Part shown: positions 1-11,106 of the stretch, piece by piece
Numbering within the stretch: position 1 is the first letter of the stretch
Layout of the letters: every line of letters begins with the position of its first letter
Assembly: GCA_013054445.1 (NCBI GenBank)
Contig: JAAMPI010000087.1
Coordinates: 1-64,000 of the forward strand
Direction: 5' to 3'
Origin: Cudoniella acicularis
Taxonomy: Eukaryota > Ascomycota > Leotiomycetes > Helotiales > Helotiaceae
Length of the DNA: 64,000 nucleotides
The notes under the pieces: model-generated
Told to the model about the DNA's origin: nothing
The model's database searches: none
The model's input: only the letters and a program-made list of their open reading frames with translations
Program-made: the position numbers and the translations under genes

Positions 1-444
1 GCCCCATGATGACCTGCAGTTATCACTCAACATGCCGACGTATGGTTGAACTAGAGTTCCTGATAATGGTCCAGCTATCCACACCAAAGCCATTAAAGAC
101 TTGCTCAAGCCCAAGGATAACAGATATGGAGTTCCATTTGACAATTCCACAGCCCATGCTAATTGCAATCCACCAATACTAATCGTCAACAGTATCATAT
201 ACAACACGCTCTTTGTATCGTGGTAGTCATCGTGAGGGTCTTCTTCTAGAATGGCACTCTCTTCAATGAGGCCTTCTTCTTCTTCTTGTGCGGTGCCAGA
301 TGGAGACAATAGTGGTGATTCTTCATGGGCTGGTTTCGATACATGGTTCGCAGATGGATTTCGTGGAGTTTGCTCTTCAGAGTCTGGTATCTGGGTCTCT
401 TCAGAGTCTCGCCCTCGAGTAGGGGATTGCTCGTCGCCTCCCAT
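1..444 (-). CDS. Sucrose/alpha-glucoside MFS transporter, N-terminal part (runs off window start)
   Basis: The frame is open from an ATG at 444 down to base 1, giving 148 residues with no stop. The first ~85 residues are acidic, Ser/Glu-rich and cytosolic-looking. Two membrane segments follow, carrying text typical of fungal and plant sucrose or alpha-glucoside H+ symporters of the GPH/SUC type: TISIGGLQLAWAVELS, LGLSKSLMALVWIAGPLSG and TLVQPYVGMLSDNCRSSWG. The role would be proton-coupled disaccharide uptake at the plasma membrane. The ATG is chosen because the frame upstream offers no better start and the family has a long acidic N-terminus. The gene is divergent from the NHX gene at 1499. 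About three quarters of the protein lies outside the window, so substrate and integrity cannot be judged. Confidence 0.85.
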   Translation of the reverse strand, partial: MGGDEQSPTRGRDSEETQIPDSEEQTPRNPSANHVSKPAHEESPLLSPSGTAQEEEEGLIEESAILEEDPHDDYHDTKSVLYMILLTISIGGLQLAWAVELSNGTPYLLSLGLSKSLMALVWIAGPLSGTLVQPYVGMLSDNCRSSWG

Positions 445-1498
445 TTTCGATGTGTATTTTCACAGCAAGCTCCGAGAGCTGCTACAGGCTCCTATCTTGC
501 CCAGCTTCTGAATATTATCTGCTACGTTTGTAGTCGGTGGATGTTTCGTAGGTGGGGGTTTCGGGATGCGTAGTTCGCTCAAGGGCCTCGAGTTGAGGTT
601 GACGGCTGTGTTTTCTTTTTCCTAGCTCAGTGATCCCGGCTCAAGCACAAAGGGTACTCGACTGCTCCGACATTCACGCGTTACAAGGCATCACGAGGTC
701 GCGGCTCCTGCTTGTCATTCGGTGATTCGAGCTGGCACTACGGGCTTGCAGTCAGCTGTCTCGGGTGGATCTCGTGGGCCGAGTGTCCCTAGGATGCGAT
801 CTTTTGAAGCTGCAGCCACAGAACTGAAGTTGGGATCATGGCATCGCAAGAAATGCGCGGGTTGGACAGAGAGTCATATCCGTGAGGAAACGGGAAAATG
901 AGGTTCCTCTTCCAAGCTGTCACGAACTGCTGTGCAGATCACAGGTGTGTGACGATGTTCCAATCGCACACCCGGGCATCCCAAAGAGGCGGCTGCGTCC
1001 GAGGCTGTGGCCCTGTGGGGAAGGATGGATTGGGGCTCTTGCACCAAGCTTTGGCGATCGGTGGTCGCTACAGAAGTTGGAACATCGAAATTGCAGTGAG
1101 CGACGTCGCCATCGCAGCCTGAAACGGCGAAAAGACAGTGATCTGTATTGTGGCCTTCTTTGGGACAGCAATCAATCCACCTCACAATTCAAAGTTCCAG
1201 ACCCGACTCCGAATCTGTCAAAGCCTCCCTAGGCTCCCATTTATTGTCTTCCATCTGCTATCTGCCATCATCCCGCCGTCACCGTAAACTGCAACCTGGC
1301 CGCTACTGCTAGTTAGACCCCGAACCATCAACTCTGGGAGCGCAAAGGACCGATCCCAATTATTTCGTCAGCTCTTGCGGACGTTCGCGACAATTACATG
1401 TGTTCTTTCCTCCAAACCTCCTGCTCGTCGTTGAGCCACGACTCGACGATTTTACCTGAGAGCGCCACTTGCGCGAGCGTTGCGCTTCACAATTCAAC
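445..1498. other. Intergenic region, divergent promoters of the transporter and the NHX gene
   Basis: About 1.05 kb with no convincing exon. Several overlapping open frames at 870-1230 occupy different phases on both strands, without splice signals or family resemblance, and are treated as chance. It presumably holds both divergent promoters. Confidence 0.5.
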
Positions 1499-3654
1499 AT
1501 GTCCCCAATGATCGCCGCGCTTGTTACTCAACTCCTCAGTATGTGCTTGGTTTAGAAATATGTGGACGGTCACTGACGTTTGTTCTTCGCAGAGCGAGAG
1601 GAGGAGGAAGGCGATGGAGAAGGTATGGCAAGCTCGGCACATCGTCCAGGCCCAAGCTGATGATAGTACAGGTCCCGACAGTTCGCAGAGAGAGATATTC
1701 TCGTCATGGGCTCTCTTCATCATGATTATGCTGCTCATAGTAGCGCTCTTTACCAGTTACATGCTCTCGCATAGAAAAGTTGAAGCTGTACACGAAACGG
1801 TGATTTCGATATTTGCGGGTAGGAGGTTCAGTTCCGTGTTATAACATTTACTAACTCCTTCCAGGAATGACAATTGGATTAATTTTAAGAGTGAGCTCTG
1901 GCACATCGATACAAAACCTGGTCAGCTTCGACTATCAAATATTCTTCAACCTCCTCCTACCACCGATTATTCTAGCCTCCGGGTACGAGTTACATCAGTC
2001 GAACTTCTTCCGAAATATTGGGACAATTCTGACTTTTGCTTTTGCCGGAACTTTTATCTCAGCTATTGGATTAGGAGTAATCCTCTGGGTTTATACGCGC
2101 ATTCCTCTCGATGGATTTAGTATGACTTTTGTTGATGCTATATCCGTCGGGGCCACATTGTCAGCCACGGACCCTGTTACGATTCTAGCCATTTTCAACA
2201 CCTACAAAGTCGATCCCAAGCTATATACTATCATTTTTGGAGAATCCATTTTGAATGATGCTGTAGCTATTGTCTTGTTCGAGACCGCGCAAAGATACAA
2301 GGAGGGGGGTGCTAAAGGAACACTAAGTTTTGTCAGCCTTATTGAAGGTATTGGCATTTTCTTGGCTGTTTTCTTTGGAAGTTTGGTAATTGGAGTGCTT
2401 GTGGGAGTCGCAACTGCTCTTACTCTCAAGCACACCTATGTCAGAAGATTTCCAAAGATCGAGAGTTGCCTCATCGTTTTAATCGCCTATGCCAGTTACT
2501 TCTTCTCAAATGGACTCCATATGTCTGGTAGGTTTTCCCTCCTTATTTTTTTGACTCTACTAAGATAATCAGGAATCGTCACTCTCCTTTTCTGTGGAAT
2601 CACTCTTAAACATTATGCATACTACAACATGTCTCGCCGAACTCAACTCACAACCAAGTACACGTTCCAGGTTCTAGCCCAATTATCGGAGAATTTTATA
2701 TTCATCTATCTCGGCCTCTCTCTTTTTACAGAAAGCAAATTGGAATTTAAGCCTTTGTTCATTATTGTGACGGTAATCGGCATATGCGCCGCTCGTTGGG
2801 CCGCGGTCTTCCCTCTCTCGAAGGCTATCAATTGGTTCATTCGTTACAGAGCGAAGCGTAGGGGTAAGGAGGCTGCAGAAGAATTGCCTTGGAACTACCA
2901 AGCAATGCTGTTTTGGGCAGGTTTACGCGGAGCTGTCGGTGTAGCTCTAGCTGCTGGAATGGACGGCGCAAATGCCTGGGCGTTGAAGGCAACTGTTTTG
3001 GTGGTGGTGGTCTTGACAGTCATCATATTTGGTGGGACCACTGCTCGCATGCTCGAAATTCTGGGCATTAAAACTGGCGTGCAAGACGAAATGGAGAGCG
3101 ACGACGAGTTTGATATCGAAGGGCGTCCAAGGGGTTCGTATTATAAGCCCTCTGGGACAGGCATCGGATTCAACCCAGGGCGAGACAGGAATAGTGCATT
3201 GGCTTTACATGGCATTCAAACCAATGGCAGGGGCTCTGCCAACGAAAGAGGAAGTTACGTCAGCGGAAATTCGAGTCCGCACAATAGACCTTCGAGTCTC
3301 AGTAGGAAAAGCTCCCAGAGTGGGAGAAGGGAAAATGAAAGTGAACAGGAACTTCTTCGCCCAGGCAGCGGAGAAGAGTCAGACGTTGAAAGTGACACAT
3401 CGGATCTTCCTCCGGCTGTGAAACGTTCACCCAGTGGGAGATCACCAGCACCTCATGAACCCGAGACCCCATACCCTACATCGGGAAGCGCGAGCCAAGA
3501 TCCTCCATCTATTACAGCATCTGGCGCTATAAACCAACTTCTACACGGTACAGCGGAAGATCATGCGGCATGGTTCAAGCAGTTGGATGAAGGATTTATT
3601 AAACCAAAACTGCTTCTTGATGGCGGGAAACATGGCGGCCCAAGTGGGGTTTGA
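1499..3654 (+). CDS. NHX1: Endosomal/vacuolar Na+(K+)/H+ exchanger (NHX family)
   Basis: Cation/proton antiporter of the CPA1/NHE family that loads Na+ or K+ into endosomes or vacuoles. Proposed exons: 1499-1538, 1593-1622, 1672-1818, 1865-2527 and 2573-3654. All junctions keep phase and use GT...AG. The membrane domain has the family signature FFNLLLPPIILASGYEL (amiloride-site region), then SATDPVTILAIF and FGESILNDAVAIVLF with the paired ND of the ion site, and GLRGAVGVALAAGMDG near its end. After the last membrane segment comes a Ser/Pro-rich cytosolic tail of about 200 residues. The two short 5' exons give an acidic N-terminus before GPDSSQREIFSSWALF. The 49-bp second intron is the least certain junction. 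The length is normal for fungal NHX proteins. Confidence 0.92.
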
Positions 3655-4110
3655 TTCATATCTGGGAAAAGCGCGTTCCTCTGACCCAAGCGCTGGATAG
3701 GACGGGCATGTGATGGCGTTCTGGGTGTATAACATGAGAATCTGCAGAATTTCCTGCATGTAACGTTCCAAAATAGAATAGAGATTTGATATCTAGATTG
3801 TAATGGACGCTTTTAAAATAGGGGGGCTTTGATCATCATGTGATGGAGAATCACGTGTTTTATTCTGTGCCTCGGCCCCGCTTTTTCTGGAGCCGATAAG
3901 CAACTTATGGTTATGGGCTCTATTGAAACCTCAAATAGACAGCCTAGTTGAAGTTGAGCCAAAGCCCGAAGCAGTGTTGAGCTGGTTTGATCTCAGACTA
4001 CAAGGGCAAGGAGTCATCAATTCATCGGGATTCTGGAGGACGATATCACCTACCGCACTTCTCATACACTCTTCCCAAAGCTAGACAAGCTCTTTACCAA
4101 TACTTCCAAA
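3655..4110. other. Intergenic region, NHX 3' flank and hydrolase promoter
   Basis: About 456 bp between two genes on the same strand. No further exon or repeat was recognised. Confidence 0.5.
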
Positions 4111-5159
4111 ATGACAGCAACACCGCCAAACAAAAGCTTCACGGTCTCCTCAAGCGAGCACACTTATACCTACCATCACCACCCTCCAACCAGCGCCTCC
4201 AAACCAACCCTCCTCTTCCTCCACGGCTTCCCCTCAACCTCCCACGACTGGCGCCGCCAAATATCCTATTTCTCCACCCAAGGTTACGGAATCCTCGTCC
4301 CCGACCTCCTAGGCTACGGGCAATCCTCCAAACCCCTAGAAACAACCCAGTACCTAGGCTCCGTCATGGCAGCAGACATCATCACCATCCTAGACCACGA
4401 ATCGCTTCACTCCGCCAACCATGAAATTGTCGCCATAGGCCACGATTGGGGCACGTATCTCCTCTCTCAACTCGCTTCTAGGTATCCGAAGCGCTTTTCT
4501 AAGTTTGTGTTTGTGAGTGTGCCGTTTCAGCCGCCTGGGAAGGGGATCGATATCACGAGGGTGAATGCCATGACGAAGAGGGCGTTGGGGTATGAGCAGT
4601 TTGGGTATTGGGTTTTTTTGGCGGCGCCGGATGCCGGGGAGTTACTAGGACGGAAGTGGGAGAGATTTTTTGATTTGGTGTATTCGGATGATGCGGATGG
4701 ATGGGCAATGGATTTTGCAGGCTGAGGGGGGGGTTGAGGAGGTTTCTTGAGGGCGATAAGAAGGTTGAAGTTGGGAAGTGGGTTGGTGATGAGAGGGAGG
4801 AGAAGGAGGTGCATCATGGTGCTTTTGGGGATAGTTATAGCCCGTGCTTAAATTGGTATAAGAGGGCTATTGGGAATGTGGGGTTGGAAGCGGAGAAAGA
4901 GGAGCTTGAAAGGGGAGACTTTGAAGATAGGATTGAGAAGGAGACGTTGATGATTACGGGGACGAAGGATGCGGTTTGTCTTGCGGGTCATGCGAGGGGT
5001 GTAATGGGTAGTTATGTGGAGAAGGGGAAGTTGGAGATTGTGAATATTGAGGCCGGACATTGGATTATGCTTGAGAAGACAGGGGAGTTCAATCGTGCTT
5101 TAGAGGGGTTCTTAGAGAATGGTGTGAAGGTAGAGGGTGATGAGAAAGCGAAGATCTGA
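4111..5159 (+). CDS. Soluble epoxide-hydrolase-like alpha/beta hydrolase with a frame break
   Basis: An ATG at 4111 opens MTATPPNKSF, then HGFPSTSHDWRRQI (oxyanion HGFP motif) and GHDWGT with Asp112 as nucleophile; Asp rather than Ser points to epoxide hydrolase or haloalkane dehalogenase. This frame stops at 4723, but the same protein continues two bases out of phase from about 4728 (GGLRRFLEGDKK onward) to a stop at 5157-5159. The second part carries the expected Asp (ITGTKDAVC) and catalytic His (AGHWIMLEKT). The switch lies in a G-rich stretch with eight G in a row (4726-4733). No intron fixes it: the only nearby acceptor gives a 43-bp intron in the wrong phase. Either the gene is broken or the homopolymer is mis-assembled. 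Without the break the product would be about 350 aa, normal for the family. Confidence 0.75.
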
Positions 5160-5871
5160 GGCAAATGTTAGTCAAAGCCTCCTATTCCTTCCTTTTCTTG
5201 AAAATACACAAGCTCGACTAGACTTCTTCAGGGCCCGGTAGTGTTATCAGCCGCGCTGCTACGATCATCATGCTCCTGTGGATTACTCTCGTCAAGTAAC
5301 TAGTTTGTCAAATACCCCAACTGCCACTTAAAACTAAATTCAATGCCTCAAATACTACTTTAGCAAGGGCAGGACAATCTAAAACAAGAACCTAGTAAGC
5401 CATAAAGATTTTAATTACTCACAGTAACTGAGATATTGAGTTTTAAAAGTACATATTTAGGCTTTCATCTGAAAATGTCCTTTCCACGAGCATTTCCTCA
5501 TTCTCTTATTACCTATGAAATAGATAGTGTATTAAAAAAACATAGTATGAAGGGTATCGCGGGTAGTTATGTCTTTTCAAGTGGCATTTGAGGCATTTGA
5601 CGTGTATTTGTTTGCTTTCGAATTTGCTGACAATGCTTCTAGAGTTATCCACCTGTTGAGACGATTTCTACAACTCTGTATTTGCACCAATATGAGAACG
5701 GCGGAACCACTTGAATGGTAGCGAGCAAAAGCACAGAATAAGAGTATCTCAAAGCCAAATTCGGCGCCAATGGCAAAACCGGAAACTGTCTCCATATTGT
5801 AGGAAGTTCAACGGTAAATCCTCAGGATCCGCAACAATCAACACCTCGAATCCTCTGATAAATGACATTTT
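5160..5871. other. Intergenic region, no supported gene
   Basis: About 710 bp. A 72-codon ATG frame on the minus strand (5577-5795) has one hydrophobic stretch but no splice or family support and is not called. Confidence 0.4.
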
Positions 5872-6480
5872 CTAGCAATTCCCACAATCACAACCGCAGG
5901 GGTTGGCCATGCATGCTGCTGCATTGAAATCGTTTGTGTCGAAAGCTTGGAAGTCATGAGGTAAATCAGGATTGGTGCTCCTGGAGATCCATTATCAGCC
6001 AGGTTTTTGTTCAGGAACTTGATAATCAAACTTACTTGTCGCTTCGATAGTTCTTGTAAGCCTCGGACAGTTTCTCGGATTCTTTACGTATTTCCTTGAA
6101 TAGTACGATGCCCTCTGTATCGTCTGTCAAATAATTTTCGAAGGCCCAAGGATACTTCTTGCCTTTCTGGGTGGCAAATTTGGATGCAACAAATTCTGAA
6201 ATTAATAGACAATCACCAATCTTGGCTTAAGTTCGATTCAACCTACCTCATGCTCTAGTTTGCTTGAATTGAAGTTTTGCTTTTATTCGGCAGCTACCTT
6301 GGTATATTGATACAATTGCGGGGAGCTTTATGGGTTTTTTCCTGGAGGCTCTTGATTCTTTGAACTGGCGGAGTGGCACACAGAAAGAAAGAATGGGTCA
6401 TAATTGTGGAATCATTGGGACACAGTAATAGGAAATTTTCAGCACCATGGGATATTGTGGCAACAAGAATGTGCAACGCG
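5872..6480 (-). CDS. Hypothetical protein, 3' exons, Cys-rich C-terminus; paralogue of the next gene
   Basis: Not a family I recognise. The last two exons are well defined. An exon from 6036 up to about 6195-6230 encodes SEFVASKFATQKGKKYPW through KNYRSDK and ends at a GTAAGT donor. A 55-bp intron with a CTGAT branch point and CAG acceptor leads to exon 5980-5872, which ends MANPCGCDCGNC and stop. A further upstream exon in about 6320-6480 reads FNALHILVATISHGAENF; its junctions and the start codon are unresolved. The text around FVA..., the acidic helix and the closing YR pair aligns by eye with the C-terminal part of the gene at 7014-8316, but this copy adds a Cys-rich tail that the other lacks. 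Both lie on the minus strand, suggesting a tandem duplication. Confidence 0.55.
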
Positions 6481-7013
6481 TTGAAATAGTCTTGTAGCTT
6501 CTATGTTGTCGGTGTTTAAATTTAGTTTTAGTTTGTAAAACAATTGCCAAAATTCGGAAACTGTCGTGGTGTTGATGTTTCCGAACAAATATTACAGGGG
6601 ATTTACAGGCAATGCTCGCAAATTTACAACGAGTCCCACACTAAGTGTTAGCAACTCAACCCCTCCAAAAGCTTTCAAGAAACTAAGATATCTCCAAAAT
6701 TGTCATCTTGTTAAGGACACATAAACTTCTGATTATTTGATATCAATTCCTATGCCGATTTGCTGCAAAAAGGCTGATGCCAGGAGCTAACCTCCAGAAC
6801 TAGTCCTGGGATGACTTAGGATGCAAATTATGATACCCACCATTTAGCTTTCGGAAAAGTCCCCTGGCTGGATGACCCCGAAAGCTGCAAAACCGGACCG
6901 ATCCAATGAAAACCCCCCAAGCTCTTATGCCTACCATTCGCTCTCTGCTCTTCTGACCCAATATCCCCATACGCCATGACAACGCCAAACAATCCCCAAA
7001 TTATCTTGGATTT

Positions 7014-8316
7014 TCAATGACTGTTTCGCCGATATCTATTGTGCAGTTCCAAGCATTGCTTTGCCTCATCCACCAACCACGAATATTCCTTGTTCACTTC
7101 TGGATCATTCCTGACGTCCGAATCAGATTTGAGGATGCCAGAAGGATGAATCTTTGCGACGAAATCCATGGATCTCGTCTTGAACGCTGTCCACCTAATG
7201 CGAGTAACGGAACTCTCTCTGTTCCACTGTCTCATACTTTCAATAACTTCTAGTATTTCGATAAAGGGTTTAAAATCACGCTTCTCAAAAACAACATCGG
7301 GTGTTATTTGATAAGAATTGATGAAACTCTCTCTTCTATTTGGATGGTAAAACAGAGCGATTGTTGCATCTGCAACAGGCCTTCCGTGATGTACAGCGGT
7401 ATTTTCAGCATCGACGATAGTTCGATCCCAAGTTTTGTCCGAATCGCATTCCATTTTTCTCTGCCGTATCTCAAGGCCAATTTGGAAGCAAGGCAGGATC
7501 CGCTCTATGTTCTCCTTCAAACATAACTTAGGCTGGTTTGATTTCCACTCAATGGTGTTAAGTGGATTGCCCAAGGCCTCATTTTCGGGGAAGAGACCTT
7601 CAGCCAGTCGAATTTCTTCTTCGAATTGCTGGATAGCTGTATCTGCACAGTCTGCAGCGCTTTTCAACATGATTACCTCGTCTGATTGGGTGAGAATTGT
7701 ATGGTGTGCACAACTAAGTTGAGACTTGATAGTGGTTAGGTCGCTTTGATTCCGCGCAATTATCAAGTTGGCTTCTTCGAGTTTTTGCTTCGTTGTGATA
7801 AGTTCTCTGGATTCGTTAAGTCTTTCTTCGGATGCTGCATCGAGTTTGACCTCTACTGCTTGAAGTCTCTCTTGCAACTGTTCAATTGTCGCTTCGGCAT
7901 TGCTGAGTTTCTTATCACATGCAGCAATTGTTTCGGATTGAAGGAAGATTGTGTGATGTGCAAACTCAACCTGAGCTGACAGGGTCGAAATTGTGGCAAA
8001 GCAGGCAGCATTGGTCGTCTCTTTATCCTTCAGGCGCGCTTTGAAGGTAGCATTTTCACCCTCCAATTACATCAACTTGCCATTGCTAAAAATGAGGATT
8101 AAGTGTACTTGCCTCAAGATCTCTCAGCCTCGAGTTCCGGTTCACCTTCGGTCTTCCAGAGGTCGATTCTTTGTCGTCAGACCTATGCTTGAAACCGAAG
8201 TTTAGCAAGCAAAAGTCTATCGCAAGAATTAGTCAAAATCGGATATTGGAAAGAAACAATGTGCAACGCTAATGTTTATATTGATTGAACAGAGACTACT
8301 TACGAAATCCTACCAT
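7014..8316 (-). CDS. Hypothetical coiled-coil protein (387 aa)
   Basis: Function not recognised. Three exons are proposed on the minus strand. Exon 1 is 8316-8304 (MVGF, GTAAGT donor). Exon 2 is 8216-8113, after a GACTAAT branch point and TAG acceptor. Exon 3 is 8060-7014. The second intron appears to be GC-AG, with the exact consensus AG|GCAAGT. All phases agree. Residues 35-170 are rich in Glu, Lys, Leu and Gln in heptad-like order and probably form a coiled coil. The C-terminal half is compact, with FYHPNRRESFINSYQ and a final SWLVDEAKQCLELHNRY. It is similar by eye to the gene at 5872-6480. The family could be structural or regulatory; nothing in the sequence indicates catalysis. Confidence 0.65.
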
Positions 8317-9834
8317 GGTGGAAGAAAGTTGGCTGCAGAATAGAAAAGCTGCTACGTCACGACGGCTTTGTTAAAGGGCAAGGTAATATAGAATCGAAAG
8401 GAGGTTTCGACGTAGGTGAATTCGATAGGTTTAAATTTTTATTCTGAGAATGAGTCACGTTTGTAAGATGAACTAAAAGATGTTTCTCTCTTATTATAAA
8501 CTACACCGTTATATTTTGACCTTTAACTCGTTAGAATTTAACAATTATAATTTTTAAATTGACCTCCTTATTTAGGAGTACCTCTACTTGTATGAATTAG
8601 TAGCTTTCTCTACTACTAAAAGTATTTTTTCTCTTTATTAAAGTTCTTCGACTTATATAAGATTATAAGTGTTTCACCTCGTGAGTGCCTCTCCCCTCCT
8701 CCTGTAGGTAGCTCTCCTCGTATGAGTACCTCTCCTCGAGTACCTCTTCTCGTGTGGGTACCCCTCCTCGGCAAGTACCACTTCTTATATGAGATTTTAA
8801 TTGCTTTATCTAGTGTGAGCATCTCTTCTTTCCTTAGATGAGTATATCTCTTTATATAAGTACCTCTCCTTGTGTCTGTACCCAAGAAACAGGCAGACAC
8901 GTTTATAATGGATGTGTCGAACATCCGAGAGTAGAGGGACACCCTGTAGATCGACCCTGAGATCCTGATCTTCCCTGGCGGGTTGGTTTTCTGGTGGTGC
9001 AATCGTTGTTTGTGATGGCTAAGTTTGTGGTTTAATGGTTGTGTTGATTGTGTTGAGAGAAAGTTCAGTTTCAAAATATGGAACGAGACCGAAAGATAGG
9101 TAGGGCTTATCGGCTATCAAGGATTCACTCATGCATAATAGGATAAGAACGGATTGCCCCGTTTTTTCATTTCTTTCTATAGAAAGTGACAAGGTAATTT
9201 CATTTCATCGATTAAAATGGCGCATGTTAGGTCCAATCATTATTACACTTTATTAAGAGCTTCTCTTCACAAAAGGATATCCGGGCTCAAGCATCTCTTC
9301 CTTTTTTGTTAGAAGTCAGGTGCGCTGGTCACCCTCCCCGACTGCACCAATCAGGTGCTATTTGTTGGGAGTAATTGCTCCTGTCATGTGGCCTATTCAG
9401 GGGACTGAGAAGTTTTGCTAGCCTCTACTTCATTCAGAGGTCGTATAAACAGTGGAAACAATAACTTAGAGATGGCGACAACAGAGTATCTCTTTTCCTG
9501 TTTAGGCCTTTAAAATCCAAGCCCTTTTCTCTTCATATTTAGTCACGTACACTTCCATTTTAGCTGAAACCCGCTTCATTTACTAACATTTTCTTTTCTC
9601 CGCAATCAAAATCCTGCTATCTTTGGCTTACGGCTTATATATTTATAGACGCTCGCAAACATTATAATTAAAGCATTAATATGAAACTCTAAATTATATT
9701 ATACAGAGCAAATTAGGTTATTATACCAATTCAACTTAGGATGACGTAGAGAAAGAGTTAGCTACAAACGAATTGAAACTATACTAAATTCTTTTCCACT
9801 ATTGTAAAGCGACTGGCGGTGTGGGCCATTCTCT
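8317..9834. other. Gene-poor region with a degenerate repeat
   Basis: About 1.5 kb. The first part holds the imperfect repeat listed separately. From 9080 to 9834 no exon, RNA gene or repeat was recognised; base composition becomes AT-rich towards 9640-9780. Confidence 0.45.
8565..8885. repeat. Degenerate minisatellite, unit about 20-25 bp
   Basis: A variant of the phrase AGTACCTCTCCTCG followed by TGTGAG or TATGAG recurs many times, most regularly at 8690-8785. Copies are imperfect and interspersed with AT-rich stretches. On the minus strand the repeat forms an open frame rich in RRGT and RRGE units; this is read as a by-product of the repeat and not as a gene. Confidence 0.6.
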
Positions 9835-10263
9835 TTACATATGAGGGATCATCTGAAGCCACGAAGGTGTCCAAAACACGCCAATTGGAAGGTAGCGCAA
9901 ACTAATAAAAGACTCGACAACAATAAACAAACGGCACAAGATATACATGAAGAGCAATGTACGACCCGGAAACTTGTAGCTGACTGAACAGCAGCAATCC
10001 TCCTCGTCATCAAAGCAACCAGAGATGAAGTGACCAATCCACGTCAGGGTGAAGAAAGCTGGCATTGTGACCATAATATCAATAGAAGCTATCTTCCACA
10101 CCAGCCTCTCAATATTGGAAGGGAAATCGAAATTGGCGACAATAAGATGGATGCCGCCATAGAGCGCCGGTAAGACCAAGAGTAGCAGGAGCAGTATCTT
10201 GTTGTCGAATATGAACATAACGATATCGTCTGGATCTATCTGGCTTTCTCCAGAACTATAATC
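9835..10263 (-). pseudogene. Last exon of a fungal multi-pass membrane protein, 5' exons missing
   Basis: The frame runs from a splice acceptor (CTGAC branch, CATCTAG at 10264-10270) through DYSSGESQIDPDDIV to a stop at 9835. It carries several hydrophobic segments and the fungal membrane-protein text ALYGGIHLIVANFDFPSN, then YILCRLFIVVESFISLRYL with PIGVFWTPSWLQMIPHM at the very end. I have seen this ending on uncharacterised fungal integral-membrane proteins several hundred residues long. Here the DNA upstream (10264-11000) is AT-rich and repeat-like with no matching 5' exons, so this is probably a truncated relic. A short protein starting at Met 10218 (127 aa) could still be made. Confidence 0.6.
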
Positions 10264-11106
10264 CTAGATGTCAGAGGTTTGCTACCGACATTATTCCGGG
10301 GATCCGGCAGCCACCTAAGCCATGTGACAGGCGCTACCTAGCAGGTAAGCGAACTATATTATAAAAATATATAATCTTTTATTTATTTATAATTAAATAA
10401 AAATATATAAAAATAGTTAGAATAATAAAAGAATTCTAAATTATTATTCTATTTAGACTACTTTTATATCTAGGGTTTCTTTATAAAAATATTACATATA
10501 AGAATACCTCGATAGTCACTGATAAGAAATATTATAACTAGAAGATCTACTTGCTAAATTCAAAGGCATTACTCTGCCTTTACCCTGCCTGACTCCTGAA
10601 ATCGAGTAACGAACTATACAGAGATTTTAGAATTGTAGTATATATAGCGAAGGTCTTAATTCGTGTTTAAGGAATATCATATTATACATATCATTATGTA
10701 GGCGTAAATAACCCTACTAACCCTTGTTGCCCGCTGTCCCCCAATTCGTTCAAACAAATCGTACCGTTAACCTTCCGGATGCTATGCTTGCCTCGACCTA
10801 CTCATAAACCATCGACCCATAAAAGCATCCCATATCTATATCCACCTCGCGCTAAATAAGAAAAATATAGCCTATGTTGTCAAGAATGACAAACCCTACA
10901 TAGCTTTCTCGAAGGTCGAAATACAGTAGCAGGTCAGTGAACTGTCGCGTCGCCTGTAATACAAAAAATAACTGTGAGATCTTGTTTCAACCAACCCCCA
11001 CCCCTCCTCTAATAATGCGTCATAGAAATACAAGGCGAATGTTCGATTGTTTTAATCACGGTGTAAAAAGAAAGAAAAGAAATTCCTAGGAGGTTCGGAA
11101 TTCAGA
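10264..11106. other. AT-rich, RIP-like non-coding stretch
   Basis: About 840 bp, very rich in A and T at 10345-10500 with runs of ATATAA and TTATTTAT. It resembles mutation-degraded repeat DNA. No transposase or exon remains readable. Confidence 0.5.

Noticed and set aside
870..1232. Several overlapping open frames of 70-116 codons on both strands
   Set aside because: They overlap in different phases, have low-complexity Arg/Ser content and no splice or family support; treated as chance in a promoter region.
4678..4720. An intron to repair the epoxide-hydrolase frame
   Set aside because: The candidate is only 43 bp, removes conserved residues and leaves the wrong phase with an immediate stop.
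8616..9074. A 152-codon minus-strand frame rich in RRGT units
   Set aside because: It is generated by the degenerate repeat, has no family resemblance and spans AT-rich junk.
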